NCBI GenBank assembly: GCA_009746045.1
Contig: RPFO01000312.1
Coordinates: 146,001 to 210,000 of the forward strand
Reading direction: 5' to 3'
Source of the DNA: Mesostigma viride
Taxonomy: Eukaryota > Streptophyta > Mesostigmatophyceae > Mesostigmatales > Mesostigmataceae
DNA: 64,000 nucleotides
How positions within the stretch are numbered: position 1 is the first letter of the stretch; each line of letters begins with the position of its first letter. Below the pieces are notes generated by a model that did no database searches, was not told the DNA's origin, and worked only from the letters and a program-made list of their open reading frames with translations. Below are positions 12,632-23,080 of this stretch, piece by piece. Both the position numbers and the translations under genes were made by a program.

Positions 12632-14134
12632 CTATGGCCGCCCGTGTAAGGGGTCCATGAGCCCACGGAGCAGGGGGTACTGCCTCTCCGCCTTCTCCTC
12701 CAGCTTGGTGAGGGCATCTGCAGGGTTGTCCACACCAGGCACATGTTCAATGTGAGCTAGGTAGGACATCTCCTTGAGCAACAAGTAGTCAAGGTCCCTG
12801 CTCCTGGCCAGCTGCCTGTGCACAAATTGCACCATGCCCATGCTATCAGTCCTCACCAGTGTGTGCAGCTGCAACCTACAGGAAGCCACTTGACATAGCT
12901 GGTAGAAGAGCTCCCTCAAGTAAAGAGCAGTATGCAGCCCTTCACAGATTGCCCTGCACTCAGCAATATCACTGCTGGGTGTAACCCTGTTCTGCAACCG
13001 ACTGTACCAGGTAACAAGTGAGGTGTGATCTTGCTCCAGGGTAACTAATGCTGCTGCCCTGCCCCTGACCTCTGTGACCTTCCTATTATCCATAGAACTG
13101 TCCACATAGAGAACCATGTCAAGGGGCTTGTACAAATCCACAGGACCCAGTATGAGAGGGGGAGACATCATGACAGCCTGCACCACACTCTCAGCACCCA
13201 CCTCAACCAGCTGGGAATCAGTAAGTCGACTCAGAACCAGCAAGTCAGGGGCACATATACTTGCAAGCCATGCCAGCATGCCCCTGATGGTAGCACACCT
13301 AGCCTGCGTGATGGGCTCCTGCAATGCATCTACAATCTGCTGTGGGTAGTCCTTACCACCCTCCATCCTGATGAACCACGAGCCCTTGGCTTGGAACAAC
13401 GTAGCCTGCATGCCACAGAAGACCATAGGCTCATTCTCCACCATGTGCTGTATCTTACCCAGCTCAAACCGCTTCTGGATCTTAGCCAAGACAGCCTCAA
13501 CCCAGTCTGGTGGACCTATGAGATGCAGGTCATCACCATGCAGTGAGGCAAAGACAGGAAGGCCATTGTGGGACCCTTGGAACAAACAGGGATCCACTGG
13601 AGACACAGAAAACCCACAAGTATTCTTCAAGAATTTCTCTAGGCTCTTTCTCCAGATAATGGGACTGGACCTGAGACCTTCCAACCCTTTCAGAATTCTC
13701 AGGTACCTGGCCTTTATCTCTGCTCTCCATACAGCAGGTACAGTCACAAAGAAAGGAGGGATATCTCTCCAAGTCTGCCTAGCCTGATCTTGGTCACCCT
13801 TGAGAAAAGCCCTCTTGAAATCAATCAGCACAGAGCTATAGGGCACACCCTTAACCAGAAAAGACAGAAATATACACAGCAGAATCCTCCACGTGTCATG
13901 CAGCATCCCTGGAGTATAGAGCTCCTCATCTAACAACTGGCCAGTGCCATGATACTCGGTTACAACTGGTCTGACATGTGGCACCTGGACACCATCAACC
14001 TCCTTGAGCTTGAGGACAAACATCAATCTGAGCAGCTGGTGAACTTCTGGCAGCTCATCCACAGGTTCTGCACAGTTGGAAACTATCCACTCATGCCCAG
14101 AAGCAACAAAGCCAAGAGTCCATGCCTTAGCCAT
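12632..14134 (-). CDS. copia A reverse transcriptase and RNase H
   Basis: A 500-residue frame that continues the upstream pol frame after a one-base shift near 14135. RT: the first palm aspartate is in LIDFKRAFLKGD (about residue 105), the fingers/thigh motif is GLEGLRSSPIIW (150-161), and the second aspartate pair is in SLHGDDLHL (199-204), where Ty1/copia usually has YVDD. RNase H follows from about 345: YVDSSMD, then SSDIAECRAICE, then RTDSMGMVQFVH, ending VDNPADALTK. The RNase H features are classical for copia. It makes element cDNA and removes the RNA strand. The shift at the joint with the protease frame suggests decay, though a recoding site cannot be excluded. Confidence 0.9.
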   Translation of the reverse strand: MAKAWTLGFVASGHEWIVSNCAEPVDELPEVHQLLRLMFVLKLKEVDGVQVPHVRPVVTEYHGTGQLLDEELYTPGMLHDTWRILLCIFLSFLVKGVPYSSVLIDFKRAFLKGDQDQARQTWRDIPPFFVTVPAVWRAEIKARYLRILKGLEGLRSSPIIWRKSLEKFLKNTCGFSVSPVDPCLFQGSHNGLPVFASLHGDDLHLIGPPDWVEAVLAKIQKRFELGKIQHMVENEPMVFCGMQATLFQAKGSWFIRMEGGKDYPQQIVDALQEPITQARCATIRGMLAWLASICAPDLLVLSRLTDSQLVEVGAESVVQAVMMSPPLILGPVDLYKPLDMVLYVDSSMDNRKVTEVRGRAAALVTLEQDHTSLVTWYSRLQNRVTPSSDIAECRAICEGLHTALYLRELFYQLCQVASCRLQLHTLVRTDSMGMVQFVHRQLARSRDLDYLLLKEMSYLAHIEHVPGVDNPADALTKLEEKAERQYPLLRGLMDPLHGRP

Positions 14135-16155
14135 CTTGGGGCTTGCATCATCTCGACTAGCTGGCGCCAGGGAATAGGACTGTGAGCAGCTATCTGGTAC
14201 CTGTTTACCCCTAACTGCCTTGGATCAAAGGTGGTTGGGATTATCAACAAGTCCTCAGCTATGGGCTCCTGACCTTGAGGACCCTCAGCTGGCTGACTCC
14301 TAACAGCCTTCACCGCCACTGCAAGACCCTGGGAATAGTGATATCTTTCAAGGGGGAGGCTGCCCCTGCCTTCTAGTGCCAACTCATCAGAGGTCAAAGT
14401 AACCCCTGGCATGCACAAGAAGTTCTGACCCAGAATGGCAGGCCCCTTATAGCCCTCTACCACACAGAACGTGGTGGGCACCCCTAAGATAGGCACACTC
14501 ACTTCCCCAAGGATCTTCATGGACACCTTTCCTGAGAAATCAGACACAGCAAGGCAACTGGGATGGGACATCTGTAAGCCTACAGCATCCTCTTCCCTGA
14601 TGACAGACACCTGTGAGTTGGTATCTACCTCCATTGTAGCTGCCCAGCACGACCCCCACCCCGTGAGCTTGGATACCTTGGGATCATGTTTGCTGCGCAT
14701 GAGTGCTCGGATGACGTCCGCCATGAGAGGCCCCCGGGCCTTAGGTGGCTGCCCCGTCCCCTCTGGCCTTGTGACAGTTGCTTCAGCAGCCTCCTCCTGC
14801 TCGTCATCTTCCAGCAGGGACAGACCATCATCCACCACCAGAGGATTGTTAGCTGCTGCTGCCTGGCTCTGGCCTGGCTCCTCAACCCAGCTGGGAGGGC
14901 CTGGCCCGTCTGCAGGCCAGATTGCATGTGGCCTTCTTTCCTTGACATGAGCCCAGGACAACCTGTACACGTGCCTTGGATCCTTTTCCAAAGCCACCAG
15001 GCAAGATCTGTTAGCTTCTTCCACACGAGTGACAACCCCATCCTGCCACTTCCCCCGCTTGCCTGGAATAGATGGTTCCTTCCACATCCTGACCTTCAGC
15101 CCCACCTGAGGCCTCAGCACATTCCAGTTCTTGTCCTTACGTCTCAGCTGGGCAAATAACCTATCTGCCTTCCTAAGACTGGCCTGCACCACGTTCTCAG
15201 GCAACAAGCTATACTGCAGGGCCAGGGGAGAGACAGCCACACCATCAAAGTAATAGTTAACCCTGTGGTTCAGCTGCTCTTCTATCCCCTTACACCAGGC
15301 TGCCCTCTCTAAGGCAGATGCCACAAGTGGCACTGACTCTGCTGCTAGCACCACTGTCTTCACTTCACGTATGGATCTCTCTACAGCCCCTTGCTGCCCA
15401 TGACTCTCCCTGGGGACTACTACCAGCTTACAAGGCAGCTGGTCCTGATGCTTGAGCAAACAGTCAAACTGCAAGTCTGCCTGCACACTCTTGCACACCC
15501 CAAAGCCTGGGATCAGGGCCTTCATACCCAACAACAAGTGGTGCTCCTGCATACCAGGCAGAACGTCTATCAGCCTGTATCTGCTGAACCTGTCCACCCC
15601 CACCAATATATACAAGCCCCTGATATGCTGGATATCCATCTGGATGTCGCCACGCTCCCTAGCAGGCTCCCTAGCATGGGACTGAGGTGGGTGAACAGCA
15701 TTCTCCTGGCAACCACAGTTCTCAGCAGCAGCCTGGCATGCCTCCCACAAAGGCTCCCTACCTAGCTTCCAAGCAAACATTGCTGCCTGCCCAGAATGCC
15801 CAAACATATGATGCAATCTATGGCCAGCCTCAGCATAGCTCAGCACTCTGTCAGTACTGACCTGGCGAGACGTCTGAACCGTGTGTGGGGACACATGATC
15901 CACTCCTGAGGTTCCAGGGCTTCCCTGCAGGCCATCCTGACGCCCCAAGCCAGGTCCTGCACCCTGGACCGCTCCAGGCCCTTCCAGCAAGGTCCCTTGG
16001 CCCTCCAGGCCAGCACCTGCTGGAGACCCACCACCTGCATGAGGCATAGGGAATTCAGCTGCAGCATTGTTATTGCAATCCAGTGGAAGAACAACATCTT
16101 TACACCCTTGGTGCTGCACAAGGGGCACACCCCCATCCTTATGTACATCCAGCAC
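14083..16155 (-). CDS. copia A integrase and protease part of pol
   Basis: 690 residues as counted from a GTG; there is probably no independent start, because pol appears to be reached by stop readthrough from gag. Order: Ser/Gly-rich linker; zinc-binding region HHMFGH (115-120) with Cys-x-Cys at 147-149; integrase core with D174, D227 and E259 (SHGQQGAVERS); a small barrel-like domain VGLKVRMWKEP...GKWQDGVVTRV (351-378); then an aspartic protease, EVDTNSQVSVI (D511) with AILGQNFL (573-580). The protease therefore lies after the integrase. The frame ends at 14083 and the RT continues in another frame. Confidence 0.88.
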   Translation of the reverse strand: MLDVHKDGGVPLVQHQGCKDVVLPLDCNNNAAAEFPMPHAGGGSPAGAGLEGQGTLLEGPGAVQGAGPGLGRQDGLQGSPGTSGVDHVSPHTVQTSRQVSTDRVLSYAEAGHRLHHMFGHSGQAAMFAWKLGREPLWEACQAAAENCGCQENAVHPPQSHAREPARERGDIQMDIQHIRGLYILVGVDRFSRYRLIDVLPGMQEHHLLLGMKALIPGFGVCKSVQADLQFDCLLKHQDQLPCKLVVVPRESHGQQGAVERSIREVKTVVLAAESVPLVASALERAAWCKGIEEQLNHRVNYYFDGVAVSPLALQYSLLPENVVQASLRKADRLFAQLRRKDKNWNVLRPQVGLKVRMWKEPSIPGKRGKWQDGVVTRVEEANRSCLVALEKDPRHVYRLSWAHVKERRPHAIWPADGPGPPSWVEEPGQSQAAAANNPLVVDDGLSLLEDDEQEEAAEATVTRPEGTGQPPKARGPLMADVIRALMRSKHDPKVSKLTGWGSCWAATMEVDTNSQVSVIREEDAVGLQMSHPSCLAVSDFSGKVSMKILGEVSVPILGVPTTFCVVEGYKGPAILGQNFLCMPGVTLTSDELALEGRGSLPLERYHYSQGLAVAVKAVRSQPAEGPQGQEPIAEDLLIIPTTFDPRQLGVNRYQIAAHSPIPWRQLVEMMQAPRWLRHGLLALLLLGMSG

Positions 16156-16199
16156 ACCTTCCCCAAGGGGTGATTGACTATTTACAGGGGATGATGTAG

Positions 16200-17556
16200 C
16201 TAGTCACTGCTGCCCAGACTGGCCCCTGCCCCAGCAGGCTTGGCCTTCCTGTCAGGACACTCACGACGCCAGTGACCTTCCTTGCCACACACAAAGCATG
16301 CTCCACCCTTCTTCCCAGACCCAGCCCCACCCTTGCCAGGCTTCCCCTGGCCTCCCTGAGACTGTCCACCCTGCTTGCCCTGGTTGCCTTGAGCTTGGCC
16401 CTTGCCTTGCCCTTGGCCACCCTTACCCTGCTGACCACCAGCTTGCTGGCTCCCAACCCCTCCTTGGGAACCTGCACCCTTGCCACCCTGAGCCCCCTGC
16501 CTCTGGCGCCTGAAGCGCTTACGCTTGTTGGGCCTTGCCCCATCACGGGCTGGGTACCCGGGGACATCACCTTGGCCCTGCACAGCGGAGGTGGCATTGC
16601 TGCCATGGGACTGGATAGCTTTGCAGGCAGGATCTGGCTTCCTTATGCTGAGGATTACAAGCTCCAGAGCACGCAAGGAGCCATCAGTCTGGTTAAGAAA
16701 CATGCGGGCACTGTTCCTCCCATCCACACTCAAACCCATACGGTCCAGGAAATAGTCTGCCAAGGCCCTATCTGTGACCAGGAAGCCATACTTGGCCCCC
16801 TTGTCCCTGATACGGTTGAGCCTAGCCCATTCCTCTGCCACAGGACCCACTATCTCAAAGGTGTCATACTGATGTTTATAGTAGTTGGTGAGGTTGAGAA
16901 CCTTGTCAGAGAACTCCTCCCTCAACCCATCCAGGAACTGTGCCCAGGTTAGCTTATCCTTGACACCAGTCCTAGCCTTTTCCCTGACACGCTCTGACGA
17001 GTCCCTGTTGCACGTGGACGAGTGAAACACTTGCACTAGGTTGACAGTGGGGTCCACGGAGAGCACAACCAGCTCCATGTCCTCTAGCCACTTGTCTAGA
17101 GCTTCCTGTGCTAGTGGTGGGTTAAGAGGCTTTTGTCCATTCATAAGAGTGACTGCACTCATGTGAGGTCTCGACCCTGGCAGCGCCTTCACCGGCTCCA
17201 CCACAGTGGGTGTCACAGCAACAACGCCACTTGGGCCAGCAAGCACAGGGGAGAGCACATCCACATGAGGCCTCTTACCATTGCCGTCAGCGGAGGTGTC
17301 CCTCTTACGCTTCTCCACGGCTGGTTGCCCATTCGCCACCGTTATTGCATCAGATGCCCTGCGCCCGCACCTTGCGCGCCTCCTCCACCGAGTCTTCGTG
17401 CCGTCTCTTGCTGCCTGGTCTCTTTCCCCCATCGCCGTCGCTGGCTGGGATCGCCTCCCCCACCAGCTGCTCCTTGTCTTGCCGAGGCTCCTGGCTTGCC
17501 CCAGCCGGTGCCTCCATCTCGCCCTTGTCGCCGTCTCCCGGTTTGCCACGAGGCAT
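16200..17556 (-). pseudogene. copia A gag, with probable frameshifts
   Basis: The likely start is the ATG at 17554-17556 (MPRGKPGDGDKG). That frame ends near 17350, and the rest of gag continues in a second frame, which is open from 17549 but reads as an Arg-rich out-of-frame stretch at first. The main frame carries a helical capsid-like region, a Gln/Gly/Lys-rich tract and one zinc knuckle, CFVCGKEGHWRREC, near the C-terminus. It stops at TAG 16200. In the pol frame the same spot reads CAG-TGA-CTA-G, so I infer another one-base slip near the end and an original UGA-CUA stop as in the sister families. Confidence 0.8.
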
Positions 17557-17609
17557 TATATACAGTGGGATGGCAAAACAAAACAGGCGATAGACAAGGA
17601 AGAACAGGC

Positions 17610-18572
17610 TCAAGCGCTGGTGCTGCCTGAAGAAGCCGCTGGCTGCTCTCCAGCTACTGCCTCCTCTTCACGCTCCTGCGCTGTGCGTGCCACCGGTGTC
17701 CCCACTCGTGGAACTGAGCGGACCTCCTCCGCGTTGTAAGGACCTAGCACACGGCTCACCGGCCTCCCGGCTGCTGTCTGCTCTACCGGCAGTCTGGCCG
17801 CACTGCCACGGCGATACCACTGAAGATTTCTGACCCACCGGCTACCACCACCTCGCCGATCGTTCCGAGACCCCCGACCAATCTCAGCGAAATCGTGTTC
17901 CGGCTCAAACTCTGCTCTACGCCGAGCTGAGTATCCCTTGTTTGTGCCGTCACCCTCGTCAATCTGCTGTGACGACCGGGCTATGATGCCCGTTGGTCGG
18001 TCCACGAACTGATCGTGGAACTCCTCGTCGGTGACCTCCCGACCGGTGATTACCGTCACCGTTGGCCCAGTCGCCCCCGGCCTGCTCTGCAACCTCGGCG
18101 TGTCCAAGGTCGACCAAATGCCCGGCGGACGGGTAGTGATCACCCAGTGATCCGCGTGACCACGCGACTCCTGGATCAGAATGTTTACCAGGTGCTCACA
18201 AGTTTGAGCCACCACCTCGGCAGAATCCCACGGGCTATCGGCCTCGCGCGTCTGCGCGTCCCGAATGATGTGTGACGCGTCGGTCCCCTCTCCCAGCGAG
18301 CTTGTCGCCACCCAGTGATTATACAACCTGGTTCCACCTAAACAGATGGCCACCAGTTGGCCCAGCGTCTCTCGCGCTAAGTCAAGCGCCTGGATGGTTA
18401 CGTGCCCGCCCTGGTACGCAACTTCTAAACTGTAGATCAACGAAGCGATTTTGTCGCGGATGGCAACGAGGCGCTCCGTGCAGACCCTCCCTGTTTCCCC
18501 TGGCGACGTCGTCGCCCGAATCCTCATCACCACGGGGTCGTTCGCCGACGGCCCTGCTGCGTTACCAAACAC
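17610..18572 (-). CDS. copia A leader ORF, unknown function
   Basis: 320 residues between the 5' LTR and gag. The N-terminal 150 residues are predicted by eye to be helical, with two similar stretches (QLVAICLGGTRLYNHWV and HLVNILIQESRGHADHWV), suggesting a repeated helical unit. The C-terminal half is charged and probably disordered (Arg/Gly-rich, then Glu-rich). No zinc knuckle, protease or polymerase motif. An ORF in the same place occurs in B and in the C family with little sequence similarity but a comparable layout: helical first half, acidic second half. An accessory or Env-like role would be guesswork; no membrane segment is visible. Confidence 0.7.
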   Translation of the reverse strand: MFGNAAGPSANDPVVMRIRATTSPGETGRVCTERLVAIRDKIASLIYSLEVAYQGGHVTIQALDLARETLGQLVAICLGGTRLYNHWVATSSLGEGTDASHIIRDAQTREADSPWDSAEVVAQTCEHLVNILIQESRGHADHWVITTRPPGIWSTLDTPRLQSRPGATGPTVTVITGREVTDEEFHDQFVDRPTGIIARSSQQIDEGDGTNKGYSARRRAEFEPEHDFAEIGRGSRNDRRGGGSRWVRNLQWYRRGSAARLPVEQTAAGRPVSRVLGPYNAEEVRSVPRVGTPVARTAQEREEEAVAGEQPAASSGSTSA

Positions 18573-18781
18573 AGCGACCCAACCGCCTTCCGCAAGGCCC
18601 CTCGCAAGTTACGTAGGCCGCTTGCACAAATGTGGAAGCGTTGGATTGATGAGTGTAGGGATAGAAGGCGTTTTCGCGCGCCGGCAACTCTGGTGCTGCT
18701 TCGCGCCTGGGAGATGGCTCAGGTGTCTCAACCCGAGCCTCGGCCGACATGAAACCTTGCGAACCGAAATGCAATAGTACG

Positions 18782-20710
18782 AGTTAGCGAACAACCAGAG
18801 CTGTGAGCTCAGTTATATACAACGATTCCTTACGGAATCGATACTAAGCGCTTAGTATCGATTCCGTAAGGAATCGTTGTATATAACTAAAACTTTTGCT
18901 TGCGCCGGCAAGGCTAAGGCCGATACTAGTCGGGTCATCGAATCGGCTATTCGATTATCGAAGTTGCCTATTCGACCATCAAACTTTCCTATTCGATTAT
19001 CGAATTTTCCTTATTCGATTGTCGAAATTTCCTATTCGACAGGGGGTCAGAGGCCAGCGGCCTATCATACTCGGTGCCCAGCGAGCCACCGAACTAGGCC
19101 TAGTCGATTATAGCGAGACATCGCGTGGAAATTAGCCGATTTCGGGGACTTAGCCGATTTTCGGAGCGACGTCGAACAACACAGATGATTAGCCGGTTGA
19201 GCACATCATATCAGTCGAATAGCTAGCGCTGGTACTCCGCCTAGTCAGCGGAGAGCACTTGCCTTTTTCGATTAACATAGCACATTAGGTCGAACGATTA
19301 GCGTCCGCAACGTTATTCGCATTACTAGGCGAAAAATCCACCCCCGGAACGATCCTAGCGGGATTCGAACCCGGGATGCCGGCGTGTCGCAACAGTCTTA
19401 GTTATATACAACGATTCCTTACGGAATCGATACTAAGCGCTTAGTATCGATACTAAGCGCTTAGTATCGATTCCGTAAGGAATCGTTGTATATAACTAAG
19501 ACTGTTGCGACACGCCGGCATCCCGGGTTCGAATCCCGCTAGGATCGTTCCGGGGGTGGATTTTTCGCCTAGTAATGCGAATAACGTTGCGGACGCTAAT
19601 CGTTCGACCTAATGTGCTATGTTAATCGAAAAAGGCAAGTGCTCTCCGCTGACTAGGCGGAGTACCAGCGCTAGCTATTCGACTGATATGATGTGCTCAA
19701 CCGGCTAATCATCTGTGTTGTTCGACGTCGCTCCGAAAATCGGCTAAGTCCCCGAAATCGGCTAATTTCCACGCGATGTCTCGCTATAATCGACTAGGCC
19801 TAGTTCGGTGGCTCGCTGGGCACCGAGTATGATAGGCCGCTGGCCTCTGACCCCCTGTCGAATAGGAAATTTCGACAATCGAATAAGGAAAATTCGATAA
19901 TCGAATAGGAAAGTTTGATGGTCGAATAGGCAACTTCGATAATCGAATAGCCAATTCGATGACCCGACTAGTATCGGCCTTAGCCTTGCCGGCGCAAGCA
20001 AAAGTTTTAGTTATATACAACGATTCCTTACGGAATCGATACTAAGCGCTTAGTATCGATTCCGTAAGGAATCGTTGTATATAACTAGCTCCTGGTCTTT
20101 CACGCACACAACGAGATGAGCCAAAGTTGCAAGGCAGCAACCTTTTTAATCCGTGCACCAAGCCACGACCACGGTGAGCGGTTCCACGTCCAATGTGGGA
20201 GCCTCGGTTCGTGCTTGCCAAGATAGCTGGTCATCCCCCATGACCAAGCTATATCCTTTGCGTTGTTCCTCGTTCCCATCGGCGTGACGAGGCACGTGCA
20301 GGCGTGCAAGCAAATCCTCAACGTCCACTGGCATCAGTGCAGAGCCAGGACGAACTGGATTTGCCTAGACTCTGCAACCTAGGAAGTACAGGACCTGTCA
20401 CAAGCCTGCAAGGCCTAGTATCCTTGCAGACCTGTGCCAGCTCCAGTATTCCACCAGTCACAGGCTGCTGCTCCTCTGATCTACGTGGACCACAGTCACG
20501 TGATAATCAGGCTAAGCCTGTGCAGGCACGGCCTGCCACGTGTCCTGTCCACTATACCAGAGGACTGCACCCTAGTCGGCCACGGATGGCTAGGACTTCG
20601 GGACTTGATATCTTTCTCGTCCCTTGTCTGTTTCAGGCGGTCAGCACGGCGTTGGAAAGGTCTTTCCAAACTGCATTCACTTAGCATATTGGTTGCCAAA
20701 AATGCTAACT
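18782..20710 (-). repeat. 5' LTR of copia A, split by F1
   Basis: The LTR occupies 18782-18810 and 20092-20710. Together with the removed F1 and one AGCTC it is 648 bp, like the 3' LTR. Confidence 0.9.
18811..20086. mobile_element. hairpin element F1, 1.28-kb near-perfect palindrome
   Basis: Three short palindromes (18811-18888, 78 bp; 19400-19497, 98 bp; 20009-20086, 78 bp), each AGTTATATAC...GTATATAACT, separate two 511-bp cores (18889-19399 and 19498-20008) that are inverted copies of each other. I saw one mismatch between them. AGCTC flanks the unit (18806-18810, 20087-20091); the uninterrupted site is in the 3' LTR of A. The cores hold a B-box GGTTCGAATCC beside the middle palindrome and a run of CTATTCGATTATCGAA-like repeats near the outer ones. 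Mirror-image ORFs of 78 codons are by-products of the symmetry. Confidence 0.9.
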
Positions 20711-21670
20711 CTGCCGTCTTTCTGGCCGATAATTAAATAGGCTTGGTAGGGCCCGCCGTGAGCTTTCCGGCACAACTTATAGCACTGAATATAGTGCAGT
20801 ATAGCAAAAGTTATGTAGTGCCGAAGTTGTAATTCCGGCACAATACTTTGCGTACCTTAGGTGCCGACGGTACTATCCTCGGCCGAATATTCCGTGTTGG
20901 ATATTTCGTATGACTGAATCCAGTTCTAGATGCATTCAATGTATGCCGTGTTAGTTGCTTGACATCTGGCGTTCTCCTAATCGTCAATTGTATAATCGAC
21001 AGCTGGCAACTTGTGCAGAATATTCTAGAACGTGCACCGCTGCCCCAATGTGCCTTGATAAGGAAGTGACACACTTACGTTGCACTTACCTTGCAGTCCG
21101 AGCCCAGTGTGGCTATGGATGCTATGGTCCCCACCCGGGAACCGCACCATGGCTTTTGCGGTGAAACGGTGGCAGTCCGTAACCTAAATATGCAATGACT
21201 AAACTGTCTATCAATTGTCTCAATCAGTCTTGACGACCATGGAATTAAATGAAAATTTCTGACACTTTGGACCCAGGTGGATCTCAGAAGCATTCTGATC
21301 GTGCAGGACTGGCACAGGATAGTCAGGGTGAGGATAGGACTGGAGACAGTCTGACAGGCACGACCCTGGTGCCTCCTGTATACATAAGGGATCTGTACAT
21401 ACCTCGAGTGCTAATAATGGCAATAAAAGATTTTCTCTCTTGTATGAGATTGCCTCAAAGTTGCATACCATGTTTGGCCATGCAGCTCATGCAGTCTTTG
21501 CAAGTTGCTAGACGGCTGGGAGGAAGTGAGTTGTACTCCATTTGCCAACAGGTTGCTCAAGCTTGCAGGTGCAGGCTAGTCGCTAGATAGCCCAAGCAGT
21601 CTCATGCCAGGTCTCCTATTTTGCATGCAGGCCATGTGCAGGTGGATATTCAGAGGATCAGGGGTTTAGA

Positions 21671-21796
21671 TGTATGTATGTATGTATGTATGTATGTATG
21701 TATGTATGTATGTATGTATGTATGTATGTATGTATGTATGTATGTATGTATGTATGTATGTATGTATGTATGTATGTATGTATGTATGTATGTATG
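21671..21796. repeat. (TATG)n microsatellite, left part
   Basis: Continuous TATG repeats between the truncated C1 pol and copia B. With 29624-29662 and 35802-35968 it appears to be one former array, now split by copia B and the inverted-repeat element. Confidence 0.93.
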
Positions 21797-22413
21797 AGTT
21801 GTGAGGGTAAGAATGCCACGAATTCCGCCATGGTTCTTGCAGGAAGTTGCCTTTATTAATAATCAGGAAACACAGACGTAAGTCACGTCACTTCCAAGAC
21901 TGCACGCAGCACAGGCGACAGGGTCGCAGTGCCAAGAGAACGTGCACGCAAGAACTAGCGTCCCGGTGTGACCAAGTCACTCATATAGCTTGCTAGGGAC
22001 GCGTCCAAGTATTCAGCTGCACTGTCACAGCTGAACTGTCAATCAATTGATTACACAGACTCTGGCACGCCTTTGGCGCGCAGATCTATCAATTGTCCAT
22101 ACGGCTAGTCCTGTGGACCTATCCGTACACTAGTCAGCATCAATTGTCTCATAGGTCCTGGCGCGCTACAGTGCGCCTACCTATCAATTGACCATCAAGT
22201 CCTGTACAAGTCCTGTCAACGTCCTGCGGACTATCAAAGTGACACTTGTACATCCTGTGTCCGTACGCGCCCACAGTGGCGCGCCGGGTACTGTCGGCAC
22301 AGCCTAGGAAACGTCATAACTTTTACGTTCCTTAACCAAATGAGGCGTTCAAGGTGCCGTTGGAAAGAGCGTAACAATCTCTATCCATCTAACGTAAATC
22401 CTTTACGTTAACT
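21797..22413 (-). repeat. 3' LTR of copia B
   Basis: 617 bp. In element sense it starts AGTTAACGTAAAGG and ends CTCACAACT. Its first bases form a hairpin (AACGTAAA-gga-TTTACGTT). Several ATCAATTG repeats lie within it. Confidence 0.92.
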
Positions 22414-22900
22414 CCAATCCCTTCTTTTCTTTAGGGATCACATCCCCTGCCAGGGACCCTTGAAGTAGCTTGAAATGTCCTTCACTCCAGCTTGAAGCTT
22501 GAACAGATGTCTTTAATGGCCATTGCCATTCCCCCAGCCCTTTCTTTTAAGGAACTGGAAAAGAAACAGATCTGCCACAGGGAAAACCATTTCATGAGAA
22601 ATGGAGAAAACCTATGGAAGTGGCATTACAGAGTACCACCAGATATTAGAAGCACACAAAATTAAATACATACAGGTTAATTCTATGAGGTCTTCTCCAG
22701 GAATTAATCCCATCACCTCGGTAGAGCCTCCAGTACAATGACCTTCTGGCGGTGAGTTACATTAATCCCAGATACTAATCCCATAAAACCCAGTACATAT
22801 TCAATATAAGTACAATAAATCCATGACAATTAAAATACCACTTGACAAAGTAAGGCGTATTACAATAGTTTGCCTGTCATTCTCTCAACAGGGGTCTATT

Positions 22901-22920
22901 GGCGCCCGTCTTACGGCGCC
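22901..22920 (-). promoter_or_regulatory. GGCGCC hairpin in copia B 3' UTR
   Basis: GGCGCC-CGTCTTAC-GGCGCC on the plus strand, able to form a 6-bp stem. Copia A has GGCGCC-CGTTCTTAT-GGCGCC at the equivalent place, with a similar loop in an otherwise diverged UTR. Confidence 0.5.
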
Positions 22921-23062
22921 CGTCTACTTGCCAGATGGTAAACTGCCACAGCAAACAAATGACAAAATGAAACACATAGGCAACAATTAAATCCTGCCCT
23001 GGGGAACTAGGGAAGTCTGAACAGGCAAACACCTGAACAGGCCAGCTTGTAGAAACATAATA

Positions 23063-23080
23063 CCAGGGAATCGAACCCCG
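23063..23080 (-). promoter_or_regulatory. tRNA T-arm-like motif in copia B 3' UTR
   Basis: Sense strand GGGCGGGGTTCGATTCCCTG folds as a tRNA T-arm (stem CGGGG/CCCTG, loop TTCGATT). Upstream bases CTGGGGTTTATAGG are also matched in C2. Confidence 0.65.

Larger units (their letters stand above)
10973..20710 (-). mobile_element. copia element A (minus strand)
   Basis: LTRs of 648 bp at both ends (10973-11620 and 18782-20710, the latter split by F1) run AGTTAGC...GCTAACT. CTGCC flanks the element (10968-10972 and 20711-20715), and the empty site is preserved in the left D LTR (CTGCCGTCTTTC near 9392). On the minus strand the order is LTR, leader ORF, gag, integrase-protease, RT-RNase H, long 3' UTR, polypurine tract AAAAGAAGAAAGGGTTGG and LTR. 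The LTRs differ at roughly a dozen places, so it is older than B or C2. Frameshifts in gag and pol make it probably inactive. Confidence 0.92.
9160..21264 (+). mobile_element. element D, short non-autonomous LTR retrotransposon
   Basis: Two LTRs of about 790 bp (9160-9949, and 10728-10972 plus 20716-21264) run from TGTCAGCG to TTTCTGACA. They flank a core of only 778 bp. A purine run AAGGGGGG directly before the right LTR is the polypurine tract and gives plus orientation. CTTTG flanks the element (9155-9159 and 21265-21269). The core codes for nothing I recognise, so it must be moved by another element with TG...CA ends. Its right LTR was later split by copia A. Confidence 0.87.
4623..21672 (+). 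mobile_element. copia element C1, decayed and multiply interrupted
   Basis: This is an old relative of C2 and C4: 5' LTR, leader ORF, gag and the first part of pol, all with frameshifts and stops. It is interrupted by F2 (7019-7663), a solo LTR (7981-8579) and element D (9160-21264). After D its pol resumes at 21265 with the sequence that follows the same codon in C2. It is lost at 21672, where a (TATG)n run begins, so its 3' half and 3' LTR are missing. Removing the three insertions and one copy of each 5-bp duplication restores colinearity with C2. Confidence 0.88.
8958..21672 (+). pseudogene. C1 pol, N-terminal remnant split by element D
   Basis: Two pieces, 8958-9159 and 21265-21672, align in order with the start of the C2 pol. 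They cover the variable N-terminal region and the pre-integrase zinc-binding part (HTMFGHA, then a Cys-x-Cys pair). The second piece stops within the first lines of the integrase core, where the microsatellite begins. A stop (TAG) replaces a lysine codon in the piece after D. Not functional. Confidence 0.8.

Noticed and set aside
19498-19560. tRNA genes at the B-box sites of F1, F2 and F3
   Set aside because: Only a 3' half is present; there is no D-arm or acceptor 5' strand next to it, and the T-stem has mismatches.
18877-20020. Pairs of 78-79 codon ORFs in F1
   Set aside because: Mirror images created by the palindrome; repeats of one short motif.
12125-23080. Possibility that the T-arm motifs are the primer binding sites
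   Set aside because: They lie upstream of the 3' LTR, not after the 5' LTR; bases after the 5' LTRs (CAAATTACAAC, CGTATTACACG, CGTACTATTGC) show no tRNA 3'-end complement that I could identify.
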